Positions 26,323-35,730 are shown, counted from the first letter of the stretch. The stretch: 60,220 bases of DNA from Halobacteriales archaeon QS_5_70_15 (GCA_003022005.1 PXRQ01000078.1:1-60220); one strand, 5' to 3'. Made by a program: numbers and translations. Notes: generated by a model not told the origin, from the letters alone.

Positions 26323-27015
26323 ATGGGTTCGATCACGCCGACTCCCGACCGGTCGGTCGAGGTGGAGTTCGAACTGACCGACCCGTACTACTCGTTCGTT
26401 CGCGCTTCCTCCGAGGTCGGCTGCCGGTTCGAACTCGAGGGGGCGCTCCCGCGGGAGGGGGGTCGATACGCGGAGTTCTTCAGCGTGTCCGACGCGCAGG
26501 CCGACCGGGTCCTCCGCATCGCGGAGGCTAGCGACGGCGTCGAGCCGCGGCTCCTCGCCGAAGGTGACACGGGAGGGCTGTTCGAGTTCGTCGTGGAGGG
26601 GGGCTGTCCGGTTCTCTCCCTCGCCGAGCGCGGTGGCGTTCCCACGGCGGTGACCAGCACGGACGGGGCGGGTCGGATCGTCTGCCGACTCCCCGCGGAG
26701 CCCGATGTCACCGACGTGGTCGAGCCGTTCCTCGAGGAACACCCGACCGCGGAGCTGGTGGCCAAGCGGCGGTCGGACCGGCCGGTCGTCCCGTTCGCCG
26801 GGGGCACCCACCGGTGGTCGCCGGAGGACCGGCTCACTGACCGGCAGCGCGAAGTCCTCGAGACGGCCTACGATGCCGGCTACTTCGAGCGCCCGCGTGA
26901 GACCACCGGCGAGGAGCTCGCCGCGGAGCTCGGCATCCGACCGGCGACGTTCTCACAGCACGTCAGGGCGGCCCAGGACAACCTCCTCTCGGCGCTCTAC
27001 GAGGAGGACCCGTAG
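26323..27015 (+). CDS. Bacterio-opsin-activator (Bat) type HTH regulator
   Basis: A 230-residue protein. The C-terminal 60 residues (LTDRQREVLETAYDAGYFER, TGEELAAELGIRPATFSQHV) form the HTH_10 domain typical of haloarchaeal Bat-like regulators. The preceding 160 residues match the associated ligand-binding region (VEVEFELTDPYYSFVRASSE). Haloarchaea have many such regulators, controlling rhodopsin and other genes. The window also carries a bacteriorhodopsin gene 31 kb away, but nothing here ties the two. ATG 26323 is chosen because upstream in-frame codons lack family resemblance. Confidence 0.8.
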   Translation: MGSITPTPDRSVEVEFELTDPYYSFVRASSEVGCRFELEGALPREGGRYAEFFSVSDAQADRVLRIAEASDGVEPRLLAEGDTGGLFEFVVEGGCPVLSLAERGGVPTAVTSTDGAGRIVCRLPAEPDVTDVVEPFLEEHPTAELVAKRRSDRPVVPFAGGTHRWSPEDRLTDRQREVLETAYDAGYFERPRETTGEELAAELGIRPATFSQHVRAAQDNLLSALYEEDP

Positions 27016-27575
27016 AACGGGTCCCGACCCGCCCGAATCGGCGTCCCGGGACCGGATACCACTGCGGACCGGATCGTGCGCTCGGCGCTGGCATCGACGC
27101 GACCCTGCCACCCGGACGGGCGGATAGTCGAATCCCGGATGTCTCGATCCGCACGGACCGGCGCCGCCGTGCTTACCTCGGGGCCCGTGCGACCGGGCTC
27201 CCGTGGCTGCTCGCCGGGTGTCCGGGCGACGCCGGGACCGACCGTCCCGTCCTGCTCGTGCCGGCCGTCACCGACGGGAGGCCCTACACGGGCGAGAGCT
27301 CCTCGAAGCCCGCGCTGCGATCGGTGAGGCGACCGATCGCTCGCTGTTCGGGCTGTCGATCGGGGACGAGAGCGAGCGCCGGGGACGAGTTTTTGTGCGA
27401 TAGAGATCATCCCTCACCGGGATGTGGGCGCAGGCCGACGCCCTCGGAGCCTTCGAACAGTTAGGTGCGGTCGAACCCCCCGCGGGCTGAGGGCGGCAGG
27501 AACCACCACTGGAACCCCGAGTGGTCGATCGCCGGGACCGCGAGTCCCCGACCCTCCGCCGCGGTCGTTCGCTCG
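27016..27575. other. 560-base gap with weak coding-like fragments
   Basis: No intact gene recognised. A plus-strand fragment reads LARAT-GLPWLLAGCPGDAG then RPVLLVPAVTDGRPY, and a second, in another frame near 27290-27403, reads LLEARAAIGEATDRSLFGLS. They may be pieces of one decayed gene but no family is evident. A 22-codon frame from ATG 27422 (MWAQADALGAFEQLGAVEPP) also ends early. Confidence 0.3.
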
Positions 27576-28934
27576 TCACCCCCGCCGTCGCTGTGCCACC
27601 CGCTCCTCGGCCGTCTCCTCCGTGACGAGTTCGTAGAGAACCGCCCGGCCGCCGTCCTCTTTGGGCCGCAGGACCCGACCCAGCCGTTGTGTGAACTCCC
27701 GTTCCGAGCCGCTCCCCGAGAGGACGACCGCGACGTTCGCGTCCGGGACGTCCACTCCCTCGTCGAGCACGTTCGCCGCGACGATCCGGGAGTAGCGCCC
27801 GTCCCGAAACCGCTCCAGGATGCGACGCCGCTCGCTCGCGGACGTCTCGTGGGTGATCGCGGGGATCAGGAACCGCTCGGAGAGCCGGTAGACGAGGTCG
27901 GTGTGGGCGGTGAAGACGATCACGCGGTCCCCGCGGTGGCGGTCCAGTACAGCGGCGAGCTCCTCGACCTTCCGCTCGGCGTTCATCATCACCTCCCGCG
28001 CGCGCTGTTTCGCCAGGAGCGCCTCCCGCGCCCGGGGGTCGTTCCCCGAGCGCTTGATGATCTCGCGGTAGTCGCTCCCCGAGCGCATCTGAATACCGGA
28101 CCCCGCGAGGTAGTCGGTGAACGTCCCCTGGTGTTCCTCGTAGCGCTCGCGCTCCTCCGGGGTGAGCGACACCTCGATCCGCTTGATGTCGAACGCCGCG
28201 AGGTGGTCGCCGGCCAGCTCCTCCGCGGAGAGCCGGTGGACGACCGGGCCCACGAGCTCCTCGATCACCTCGTGGGCGCCGTCGGGTCGCTCGAACGTCG
28301 CCGTCAGTCCGAGCCGGGCGGGCGCCGCGAGCAGCCGCCCGATGTCGCGGTAGCCCTCGCCGCCGAGGTGGTGGACCTCGTCGAAGGCGACCAGCCCGAA
28401 CCGGTCGCCGAGTTCGTCCGCCCGGAGGTACGCCGAGTCGTACGTGGAGACGGTGAGCGCTTCGACCCGCTGCTCGCCGCCGCCGAGCCGTCCGACCGGG
28501 ACGTCGAACTCGGTCCCCAGTTCCCGCTCCCACTGGTCGAGCAGGTCGATCGTCGGGACGACCACCAGCGTCGGTGTCGAGAGCGCCTCGACGGCCTTCA
28601 GCGCGATCACGGTCTTCCCGCTGCCCGTCGGGAGTTCGAGGGCGCCGCGGTCGCCGGCGTCGCGCCACGCCGCCAGCGCGTCCCCCTGGTACTCGCGGAG
28701 CTCGTAGTCGGAGGCGAGCGCCGGGAGGTCCGGGAGCGAGAGCACGCGGTCCTCGACGGCGACGCCGCGTTCGGTGAGCGCCTCGCGGAGCGCGGCGTAC
28801 CGGAATCCGGGGGCCCGGCCTGTCTCCGTCCGGGGGTCGTACTCGACGCCCGGCAGGTCCTCGAGGACCTCGCGGGGGCCCTCCACCCGGACGGTTCCCT
28901 CCTCGAACGTCAGCCGGACGGGCGCGTCGGTCAC
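27576..28934 (-). CDS. xpb: XPB-type DNA helicase (SF2)
   Basis: A 452-residue archaeal XPB. It has the damage-recognition N-terminus, then helicase motifs in order: Q-like/motif I LELPTGSGKTVIAL, motif II FDEVHHL (DEVH), motif III LGLTATFERPDG, the RED-like segment, motif IV VIVFTAH, motif V NVLDEGVDVPDANV and motif VI QRLGRVLRP. XPB opens DNA in repair with Bax1 as nuclease partner. The GTG at 28934 gives MTDAPVRLTFEEGTV, the family start; an ATG 90 bases earlier adds a non-family leader. It is divergent from grpE, with 123 bases between. Confidence 0.92.
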   Translation of the reverse strand: MTDAPVRLTFEEGTVRVEGPREVLEDLPGVEYDPRTETGRAPGFRYAALREALTERGVAVEDRVLSLPDLPALASDYELREYQGDALAAWRDAGDRGALELPTGSGKTVIALKAVEALSTPTLVVVPTIDLLDQWERELGTEFDVPVGRLGGGEQRVEALTVSTYDSAYLRADELGDRFGLVAFDEVHHLGGEGYRDIGRLLAAPARLGLTATFERPDGAHEVIEELVGPVVHRLSAEELAGDHLAAFDIKRIEVSLTPEERERYEEHQGTFTDYLAGSGIQMRSGSDYREIIKRSGNDPRAREALLAKQRAREVMMNAERKVEELAAVLDRHRGDRVIVFTAHTDLVYRLSERFLIPAITHETSASERRRILERFRDGRYSRIVAANVLDEGVDVPDANVAVVLSGSGSEREFTQRLGRVLRPKEDGGRAVLYELVTEETAEERVAQRRRG

Positions 28935-29057
28935 GTCCGGACGTCGGGGTCGGCGGGGCTTGAACCCCCCGTCCGCGGTCTGGTCCGGGCCCCGTCGGGG
29001 TTCGGTCCGCGATCCGTTTCTCAACCCTTATACGCGCCGCGGCCCCTCGATACGTGT

Positions 29058-29756
29058 ATGAGCGAGAACGGGAGTGCCGACGGGGAAACGCCCGACGGCA
29101 CCGCCGCGGAGGGCGACCCGTCGACTGACGGTGCCGCTCCGGAAGCGCCGGACGAGGGCGCCCGAGGGGATACGACTGACGGAACGGGCGGGGCCGACGG
29201 CGCCGACGCCGGGACGGACGGGGAACTCCGCGAGCGGGTCGCCGACGCGGATCCCGAGGAACTCGCCCGAGAGATCGCCGCGCTCCGCGAGCGGGCCCAG
29301 GAGGCAGAGGAGCGAACGGCCGAGGCCGAAGCGGAAGTCGAGGAACTGGAGTCGAGGCTCAAGCGCAAGCAGGCGGACTTCCAGAACTTCAAGAAGCGGA
29401 TGGAGCGCAAGCAGGAGCGACAGCGCAAGCACGCGACGGAGGACCTCGTCGAGCGGCTGCTCGACGTCCGCGACAACCTGGTCCGGGCGCTCGACCAGGA
29501 CGAGGGGGCGGACCTCCGGCCGGGGCTGGAGAAGACCCTCGACCAGTTCGACCGGGTGCTCGACGCCGAGGAGGTCCGGACCATCGATCCGGAGCCCGGC
29601 GAGGACGTCGACCCGGAGCGCCACGAGGTCCTGATGCGCGTCGACTCCGAGCAGCCCGAGGGGACCGTCGACGACGTCCACCGCCAGGGCTACGAGATGG
29701 CCGACCGGGTGCTCCGCCCGGCACAGGTCACCGTCGCCGAGTCGAGCGAGGAGTGA
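29058..29756 (+). CDS. grpE: GrpE nucleotide exchange factor
   Basis: A 232-residue protein. An acidic low-complexity leader of about 65 residues is followed by the long GrpE coiled coil (IAALRERAQEAEERTAEAEA, KQADFQNFKKRMERKQERQR). The beta-domain has MRVDSEQPEGTVDDVHRQGY and the ending DRVLRPAQVTVAES. It releases ADP from DnaK. A CTTATACG element lies 25-30 bases before ATG 29058. dnaK follows 198 bases downstream on the same strand. Confidence 0.95.
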   Translation: MSENGSADGETPDGTAAEGDPSTDGAAPEAPDEGARGDTTDGTGGADGADAGTDGELRERVADADPEELAREIAALRERAQEAEERTAEAEAEVEELESRLKRKQADFQNFKKRMERKQERQRKHATEDLVERLLDVRDNLVRALDQDEGADLRPGLEKTLDQFDRVLDAEEVRTIDPEPGEDVDPERHEVLMRVDSEQPEGTVDDVHRQGYEMADRVLRPAQVTVAESSEE

Positions 29757-29954
29757 CCGATCGGTCCGCGGGCGAGCGGTTTCGGACCGAGTAGTCGCCG
29801 GGCGCAGCGGTCCGCGGGCGGTTCAGTATAAAACTCCCGGCGGCGACCGCTCGGCGATCGCGGAAACCGCACGACGGAGCGGAGGAGCCGTTCGGCTCCG
29901 TCTCGGACCATCTAGTAATCTTTAACGGGCACAAGCGGCTACTCGTCGACAACA

Positions 29955-31931
29955 ATGGCGAGCAACAAGATCCTCGGTATCGACCTCGGAACCACCAACT
30001 CCGCGTTCGCGGTGATGGAGGGTGGCGATCCCGAGATCATCTCGAACGCCGAGGGCGACCGTACGACGCCCTCCGTGGTCGCGTTCACCGACGACGGCGA
30101 GCGGCTCGTCGGGAAGCCGGCGAAGAACCAGGCCGTCCAGAACCCCGAGCGGACCGTCCAGTCGATCAAGCGCCACATGGGCGAGGAGGACTACACGGTC
30201 GAGATCAGCGAGGCGTCCGCGGACGCCTCGGGCAGCCGGACGCAGTCCGGCGACGAGGACGAGGAGTACACGCCGGAGCAGATCTCGGCGATGATCCTCC
30301 AGAAGATCAAGCGGGACGCCGAGGAGTACCTCGGCGACGAGGTCGAGAAGGCCGTCATCACGGTTCCGGCGTACTTCTCGGACAGCCAGCGCCAGGCGAC
30401 GAAGGACGCCGGCGAGATCGCCGGCTTCGACGTCGAGCGCATCATCAACGAGCCAACCGCGGCGTCGATGGCGTACGGCCTCGACGACGATTCGGACCAG
30501 ACCGTTCTCGTCTACGACCTCGGCGGGGGCACCTTCGACGTCTCCATTCTCGACCTCGGCGGAGGGGTCTACGAGGTCGTCGCCACGAACGGCGACAACG
30601 ACCTCGGGGGCGACGACTGGGACCGGGCGATCATCGACTGGCTGGCCGACGACTTCGAGGCCGAGCACGGGGTCGACCTCCGCGAGGACCGCCAGGCGCT
30701 CCAGCGGCTCAACGACGCCGCCGAGGAGGCGAAGGTCGAACTCTCCAACCGCAAGGAGGCGACCATCACGCTCCCGTTCATCGCGGCCGACGACGACGGC
30801 CCGAAGGACCTCGAGGCGACGCTCTCGCGGGCGAAGTTCGAGGCGCTCACGAGCGACCTCCTCGAGCGGACCGTCGGTCCGACCGAGCAGGCCCTCGAGG
30901 ACGCCGGCTACTCGAAGTCGGACATCGACGAGGTGCTCCTCGTCGGTGGCTCGACCCGGATGCCGCAGGTCCGCGAGCAGGTCGAGGAGCTCACCGGCCA
31001 GGAGCCCCGCAAGTCCGTCAACCCCGACGAGGCGGTCGCGCTCGGCGCGGCCATCCAGGGCGGCGTGCTCTCGGGCGACGTCGACGACATCGTCCTGCTC
31101 GACGTCACCCCGCTCTCGCTCGGCATCGAGGTCAAAGGCGGGCTGTTCGAGCGGCTCATCGAGAAGAACACCACCATCCCGACCGAGGAGTCGAAGGTGT
31201 TCACCACCGCCGCGGACAACCAGACCCAGGTCCAGGTGCGGGTGTTCCAGGGCGAGCGCGAGATCGCCGAGGAGAACGAGCTCCTGGGCGAGTTCCAGCT
31301 CGCCGGCATCCCGCCCGCGCCCGCCGGAACCCCCCAGATCGAGGTGACGTTCAACATCGACGAGAACGGCATCGTCAACGTCGAGGCCGAGGACAAGGGG
31401 AGCGGGAACCGCGAGGACATCACCATCGAGGGCGGCGCCGGCCTCTCGGACGAGCAGATCGAGCGGATGCAGGAGGAGGCCGAGGAGCACGCCGAGGAGG
31501 ACCAGCGCCGCCGCGAGCGCATCGAGGCCCGCAACGAGGCCGAATCGGCCGTCCAGCGCGCCGAGACGCTTCTAGAGGAGAACGAGGAGAACATCGACGA
31601 CGACCTCCGCGAGGGGATCGAGGCCGCCGTCGAGGACGTCGAGGAGGTCCTCGAGGACGACGACGCCACCAAGGAGGACTACGAGGAGGTCACCGAGACG
31701 CTCTCGACGGAGCTCCAGGAGATCGGCAAGCAGGTGTACCAGCAGCAGGCCCAGCAGCAGGCCGCCGGCGGGGCCGGCATGGGCGGCGCCGGGCCCGGTG
31801 CCGGCGCGGGGCCGGATGCCGGTGCCGGTCCCGGTGCGGGTGCCGCGGACGGCGACGGCGAGGACTTCGTCGACGCCGACTTCGAGGACGTCGACGAGGA
31901 CGACGAGGACGACGAGGACGACGAGGAGTAG
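29955..31931 (+). CDS. dnaK: DnaK (Hsp70) chaperone
   Basis: A 658-residue Hsp70. [20 protein letters not shown] is the phosphate-1 loop, [19 protein letters not shown] the phosphate-2 loop, and [11 protein letters not shown] the adenosine site. [16 protein letters not shown] begins the substrate-binding domain. The C-terminus is a Gly/Ala/Pro-rich then strongly acidic tail ending [10 protein letters not shown]. It folds proteins with DnaJ (34567) and GrpE (29058). An ATCTTTAACGG promoter-like element lies about 35 bases upstream of ATG 29955. The acidic insert near residues 85-100 ([20 protein letters not shown]) is a haloarchaeal elaboration. Confidence 0.97.
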   Translation: MASNKILGIDLGTTNSAFAVMEGGDPEIISNAEGDRTTPSVVAFTDDGERLVGKPAKNQAVQNPERTVQSIKRHMGEEDYTVEISEASADASGSRTQSGDEDEEYTPEQISAMILQKIKRDAEEYLGDEVEKAVITVPAYFSDSQRQATKDAGEIAGFDVERIINEPTAASMAYGLDDDSDQTVLVYDLGGGTFDVSILDLGGGVYEVVATNGDNDLGGDDWDRAIIDWLADDFEAEHGVDLREDRQALQRLNDAAEEAKVELSNRKEATITLPFIAADDDGPKDLEATLSRAKFEALTSDLLERTVGPTEQALEDAGYSKSDIDEVLLVGGSTRMPQVREQVEELTGQEPRKSVNPDEAVALGAAIQGGVLSGDVDDIVLLDVTPLSLGIEVKGGLFERLIEKNTTIPTEESKVFTTAADNQTQVQVRVFQGEREIAEENELLGEFQLAGIPPAPAGTPQIEVTFNIDENGIVNVEAEDKGSGNREDITIEGGAGLSDEQIERMQEEAEEHAEEDQRRRERIEARNEAESAVQRAETLLEENEENIDDDLREGIEAAVEDVEEVLEDDDATKEDYEEVTETLSTELQEIGKQVYQQQAQQQAAGGAGMGGAGPGAGAGPDAGAGPGAGAADGDGEDFVDADFEDVDEDDEDDEDDEE

Positions 31932-32304
31932 GATCGCCCGAGCGTAGCGAGGGCCACCTGCGGGCGAGCGGGGAGAAGCGAAGCGCCGAGCCGCGAGCAG
32001 TAGCACGGCCCCGGGGAGAGCGACGCGACCGAAGGGAGTGTCTCGGAACCCCGAACGGCGGCTGCCGGGAACCGCGAACACGAGTCGCCGAGGTCGCTGC
32101 TCCCCTCCGGTCCCCCGGAGCGATCGGTCCCCACCGGCCGCCGTCGGTTCGCCGTCACCGCGAGGACCCCGGACCAGGATGTGGTCCTCCGGGTGTCGTC
32201 CCGTCCGCTGACGCTCGTCTCCGAGGTCCGTCGGAAGGGCGGCTCCCGGGAAGCGGCGGGCATCGAACGAGTCACCGGGTCGACCCCTGGGGGCCGACCC
32301 CCGA
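31932..32304. other. Intergenic region after dnaK
   Basis: No gene recognised. The first 90 bases contain short complementary GAGCGTAGCGAGGG/GAGCGGGGAGAAGCGAAGCGC runs of the interspersed-repeat type, which may act as transcript 3' end structure. The rest has no visible coding content. Confidence 0.4.
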
Positions 32305-32325
32305 TACGGACGACGGCGACCCGTA
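32305..32325 (-). mobile_element. 21-bp derivative of the palindromic element (copy F)
   Basis: On the minus strand TACGGGTCGCCGTCGTCCGTA matches the first 18-20 bases of the full copies (compare TACGGTCGTGCGTCGTCCGT at 53039), with the rest absent. It directly follows the TGA stop codon of the small membrane protein gene at 32326, as the larger copies do at two other genes. It is likely a deletion derivative, though 21 bases leave room for chance. Confidence 0.45.
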
Positions 32326-32508
32326 TCAGGCCATGCTCGCGCCCTCCGGCGGTTCGGTCGCCGGGGGCTCGTGCTCCACGTCCACGTCCTCGCCCTCCGG
32401 ATCCGTCGGGCGGATGCGGTCGTAGAGCCGTACCGGCGCCACGACCGGGAGCACCGGTAGCGGCACCAGCAGCGACCCGGCGGCGACGACGTACACGATG
32501 AGGCTCAT
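32326..32508 (-). CDS. Small single-helix membrane protein
   Basis: Starting at ATG 32508 the protein is 60 residues: MSLIVYVVAAGSLLVPLPVL, then an acidic tail (PTDPEGEDVDVEHEPPATEP). An alternative ATG at 32556 adds 16 polar residues and looks less natural. No family recognised. The stop codon touches the short palindromic derivative at 32305-32325. Confidence 0.5.
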   Translation of the reverse strand: MSLIVYVVAAGSLLVPLPVLPVVAPVRLYDRIRPTDPEGEDVDVEHEPPATEPPEGASMA

Positions 32509-32637
32509 GTCCGGCCGCGGCGAGGCCTCGGGTCTCCCGGTCACCGTTCGGGGCATGGCGGTTCGAACTCGGGGCGCGAGCGAAAGGACGACACGCCCGA
32601 CCGGGGGATCCGGTAGATCGACAGGAGGGATCCGCGG

Positions 32638-34443
32638 CTACTCCACCTCGTGGAGTCGCTCGCCGCGGTGGAGGCGGGTGGCGATGGAGAAGGTCTGCTC
32701 GGCCTCGCGCCGGGTGGGGAAGTGCGCGGCCATGTAGCGGGCGGGTGCGACGAGCGCCATCCGCCTCGCCGCCTGCCCCTCGACGGCCTCGAACCGGCGG
32801 AACCCGGCCTCGACGTTCTGGAGCGTGTGGAAGTCGGCGTCCTCGCGGAGGAGTCCCCGTCCCATCGTCCGCTCGAGGTCGGCGGGGTCGCCGCCGGCGT
32901 CGAAGTGCTCGTGAACGAGGCGGGCTGCGCGGTTCACCTCGCCCTGCTCGTCGAAACAGGAGAGCAGGTCCTCGCGTATCTCGGCCGGGTCCCGGGTCGT
33001 GTCCGAGTCGCCCGGGGAGGGGAGCGGCGCCCGCGGGCTGTTGAGAAATCGGTCGAGGTAGACCGACATCGCGCCGTCGAAGCAGGCCCGGTAGAGCTCC
33101 ACGGCGTCCGTCCGGCGGGTCGCCCGGTGGACGGCGTTCGCGTAGGTGAACGTGTGGTGGACGGTGTCCCAGTCGCCGAACTCGTTGTTGGTGGCGAAGT
33201 ACGCGACCCGCCGGGTGGCGGCGCGGGCGACGGCATCCGCCAGTTGCTCGCGGGTCGCCCCCTCCCGGATGGCACCCGTGAGCGCGTCGAGTATCGCCTC
33301 GGGGTCCTCGCCCATGATCGTCTCGACGAACCCCTCCGGCCGCTCCCAGGTCCGTCCCTCGCCCGCGGCGACGAGGTCCGGGAGGCGGTCGTGGGCGTCG
33401 AACACCAGGTCGGCGATGTCGATGGGGTTGCGCCAGGCGGACTGCTCCTCCATCCGGGTCGCCCCCGTCAGTTGCGGAACGACCGACGCCAGCACCGCGT
33501 CGGCGTGTTCCTCGTACCCGACGTGGTCCAGCGTCTCGAACGCGGTGTTGATGAAGTCCAGCGTGTGCGAGGCGTTCATGTAGAGGTGGTCCGTCGCCGC
33601 GGCGAACAGGATCTCCGCGACGTCCTCTGGATCGAGGTTGGCGATGGCGGTGAGCAGGACCCGTTCGGCGCCGTTGGCGTCCCGCACCTCGCAGTTCTCC
33701 CGGAACCACCGCTTGAGCCGCCCCTTCGACACGTCGCGGTTCTCGAAGCCGTACTGCTGGAACCGCGGCGGTTCGCCGGCGCACTCGTCGGCCACCTCGC
33801 GGACGCCCATGAACATCGCGCGGCGCTTGTCCCGGCCACCGACGTCCGCGTGGAGGTTCGCCATGCAGCCGAGCGTCGTGAGCCCGCGGCCCCAGCCCAT
33901 GTCGCGGTACTTCGTCCCGAAGTTCACCGCCGTCTCGACGGGCGTGTGGAACCCGTCTCGCGGCTCGCTACGCTCACCGCTCGCTCGCTCCGAGGCGCTT
34001 CGCGCCTCGCCGTCCCCTTTGTCGTCCAGGCCGATGACGGCCTTGGCCATCACGAGCGAGAGGTTCTCCTGGAGGCCGTCGGCGAGCCGGTTCCGCCAGT
34101 GGGTCGACGGGGGGACGTCCGGCTCGGGGTCGGGATCGAGGTAGACCTGCCCGTCGCGTACCTCAGTTGGGAACGTCCGGACGTCGTCGGCCCAGATGTC
34201 GAACGTGTCGCCCTCCTCGAGTTCGAAGCGGGCGTGGTGCCAGTGACAGGTGAGGACGCCGTCCTCGACGGAGCCCCGGGTGAGCGGGAACCCCATGTGC
34301 GGACAGCGGTTGTCGACGGCGTACACCTCGCCGTCGTGGTGGAAGAGGGCTATGGCCCGTCCGTCCTCGCTGACGACGGCCTGTCCCCGCTCGCGCAGGT
34401 CCTCGACGTCGGCGACTGGCACGTAGTCGGCGGCCCGTGACAT
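32638..34443 (-). CDS. Rieske [2Fe-2S] protein with large uncharacterised domain
   Basis: A 601-residue protein. Residues 1-105 are a Rieske ferredoxin-like domain with cluster ligands in NRCPHMGFPL and LTCHWHHARFE (C-x-H and C-x-x-H), a DxW-type ending and no transmembrane anchor. The remaining 490 residues are mostly helical (LTTLGCMANLHADVGGRDKR, YMNASHTLDFINTAFETLDH, FATNNEFGDWDTVHHTFTYA) with several conserved-looking His, Cys and Asp residues, but I know no function for it. Near residues 145-167 the in-frame peptide ARSASERASGERSEPRDG comes from an inserted GC-rich repeat (33960-34015). It lies between dnaK and dnaJ on the opposite strand. Confidence 0.85.
   Translation of the reverse strand: MSRAADYVPVADVEDLRERGQAVVSEDGRAIALFHHDGEVYAVDNRCPHMGFPLTRGSVEDGVLTCHWHHARFELEEGDTFDIWADDVRTFPTEVRDGQVYLDPDPEPDVPPSTHWRNRLADGLQENLSLVMAKAVIGLDDKGDGEARSASERASGERSEPRDGFHTPVETAVNFGTKYRDMGWGRGLTTLGCMANLHADVGGRDKRRAMFMGVREVADECAGEPPRFQQYGFENRDVSKGRLKRWFRENCEVRDANGAERVLLTAIANLDPEDVAEILFAAATDHLYMNASHTLDFINTAFETLDHVGYEEHADAVLASVVPQLTGATRMEEQSAWRNPIDIADLVFDAHDRLPDLVAAGEGRTWERPEGFVETIMGEDPEAILDALTGAIREGATREQLADAVARAATRRVAYFATNNEFGDWDTVHHTFTYANAVHRATRRTDAVELYRACFDGAMSVYLDRFLNSPRAPLPSPGDSDTTRDPAEIREDLLSCFDEQGEVNRAARLVHEHFDAGGDPADLERTMGRGLLREDADFHTLQNVEAGFRRFEAVEGQAARRMALVAPARYMAAHFPTRREAEQTFSIATRLHRGERLHEVE
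33957..34017. repeat. GC-rich interspersed repeat inserted in frame in the Rieske gene
   Basis: The stretch holds overlapping palindromes (CGCGGCTCGCTACGCTCACC, GAGGCGCTTCGCGCCTC) and encodes ARSASERASGERSEPRDG. It is the same style of repeat as in the intergenic region 10800-10970. It keeps the reading frame and falls between the Rieske domain and the helical domain, probably on a surface loop. Confidence 0.6.
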
Positions 34444-34566
34444 ACCCGCAGGCTGTGTGTGCGAGCACAAGAGCGTTCCCTGAAACGCGCTTTGGTAGCG
34501 CGCGTGACACGCGGCGTGTTCGACCCGTTCTTTTGAAGTGGGTCAGTCGACTATCCCCGACAACGA

Positions 34567-35730
34567 ATGAGCGAGGACTTCTACGAGGTGCTCGGCGTCT
34601 CGCAGGACGCGAGCGAGGACGAGATAAAGCGGGCCTACCGGAAGAAGGCGGCGGAGTACCACCCGGACGTGAGCGACGACCCCGACGCCGAGGAGAAGTT
34701 CAAGCGGGTCAAGAAGGCCAAGGAGGTTCTCACCGACGAGGAGAAGCGTCAGGCGTACGACCGGATGGGCCACGAGCGCTTCGAGCAGGCCGAGAAGCGC
34801 GGGGGGTTCGATGACGGCGGTCCCGGGGGCGCGGGCGGCGACCCGTTCGGCGGCATGGGCGGCGCCGGCGGCCCGTTCGGGGACATGAACGACATCTTCG
34901 AGCAGTTCTTCGGCGGTGGCCGGGGCGGCGGAGGCGACCGGAACCGACCGCGCCAGGGTGCGGACCTCCGGACGACCCTCGAGGTCACCCTGGAGGAGGC
35001 GTTCTCGGGGACGACCAAGCAGATGACCATCACCCGGCCCGAGCGGTGTCCGGAGTGCGACGGGGAGGGCCATCCACCGGAAGCCGAGGCCGAGACCTGT
35101 CCGCAGTGTAACGGTCAGGGTCAGCAGACGACGGTCCGACAGAGCCCGCTCGGCCGGGTCCAGCAGACCCAGACCTGCACGCGGTGCGAGGGGGAGGGGA
35201 CCCTCTACTCCGAGACGTGTTCGACCTGCCGGGGGGACGGCCAGGTCCGCTCGGAGTCCACCCTCCAGGTCGAGGTGCCCGCCGGGATCCAGGACGGACA
35301 GACCCTCCGGATGGACGGGGAGGGGGCGCCGGGGGAGAACCGGGGGCCGAACGGCGACCTCCTCGTCGAAATCGACGTCCGCGAGCACGAGGAGTTCGAC
35401 CGCGAGGGCGACGACCTCTACTACCGGCTGGGGCTGTCGTTCCCGCAGGCGGTTTTCGGCGACACCGTCGAGGTCCCGACGCTGGACGGCCCAGTGAAGA
35501 CCGACATCGACCCCGGTACCCAGTCTGGGGAGGTGCTCAGGCTCCAGGGCAAGGGGATGCCCCGGCTCCAGCGCCGCGGCCGCGGCGACCTCTACGTCCA
35601 GGTGCAGGTCGTCACCCCCACGGAACCGAACGAGGAGCAGCGGGAGGCGCTCAAGCGGTTCGCCGAGGCCGGCGGCGAGGAGGTCGAGGTCGAGCAGGGC
35701 TTCTTCGAGCGGATCCGGAACAGCCTCTGA
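34567..35730 (+). CDS. dnaJ: DnaJ (Hsp40) co-chaperone
   Basis: A 387-residue type I DnaJ. The J domain (residues 1-70) holds the HPD motif in EYHPDVSDDP. A Gly/Phe-rich region follows (GGMGGAGGPFGDMNDIFEQF). Four zinc-binding CxxCxGxG repeats are CPECDGEG, CPQCNGQG, CTRCEGEG and CSTCRGDG, and a C-terminal substrate domain completes it. It stimulates DnaK ATPase. It is about 2.6 kb from dnaK with the Rieske and small membrane genes between on the other strand, so it has its own promoter. Confidence 0.96.
   Translation: MSEDFYEVLGVSQDASEDEIKRAYRKKAAEYHPDVSDDPDAEEKFKRVKKAKEVLTDEEKRQAYDRMGHERFEQAEKRGGFDDGGPGGAGGDPFGGMGGAGGPFGDMNDIFEQFFGGGRGGGGDRNRPRQGADLRTTLEVTLEEAFSGTTKQMTITRPERCPECDGEGHPPEAEAETCPQCNGQGQQTTVRQSPLGRVQQTQTCTRCEGEGTLYSETCSTCRGDGQVRSESTLQVEVPAGIQDGQTLRMDGEGAPGENRGPNGDLLVEIDVREHEEFDREGDDLYYRLGLSFPQAVFGDTVEVPTLDGPVKTDIDPGTQSGEVLRLQGKGMPRLQRRGRGDLYVQVQVVTPTEPNEEQREALKRFAEAGGEEVEVEQGFFERIRNSL

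Noticed and set aside
23506..28934. An anti-phage defence island built on a patatin-like effector with helicase and nuclease nearby
   Set aside because: The patatin is coupled to a hydroxybutyrate dehydrogenase, and XPB-Bax1 are core repair proteins. No cyclic-nucleotide synthase, sensor or other defence gene is present.
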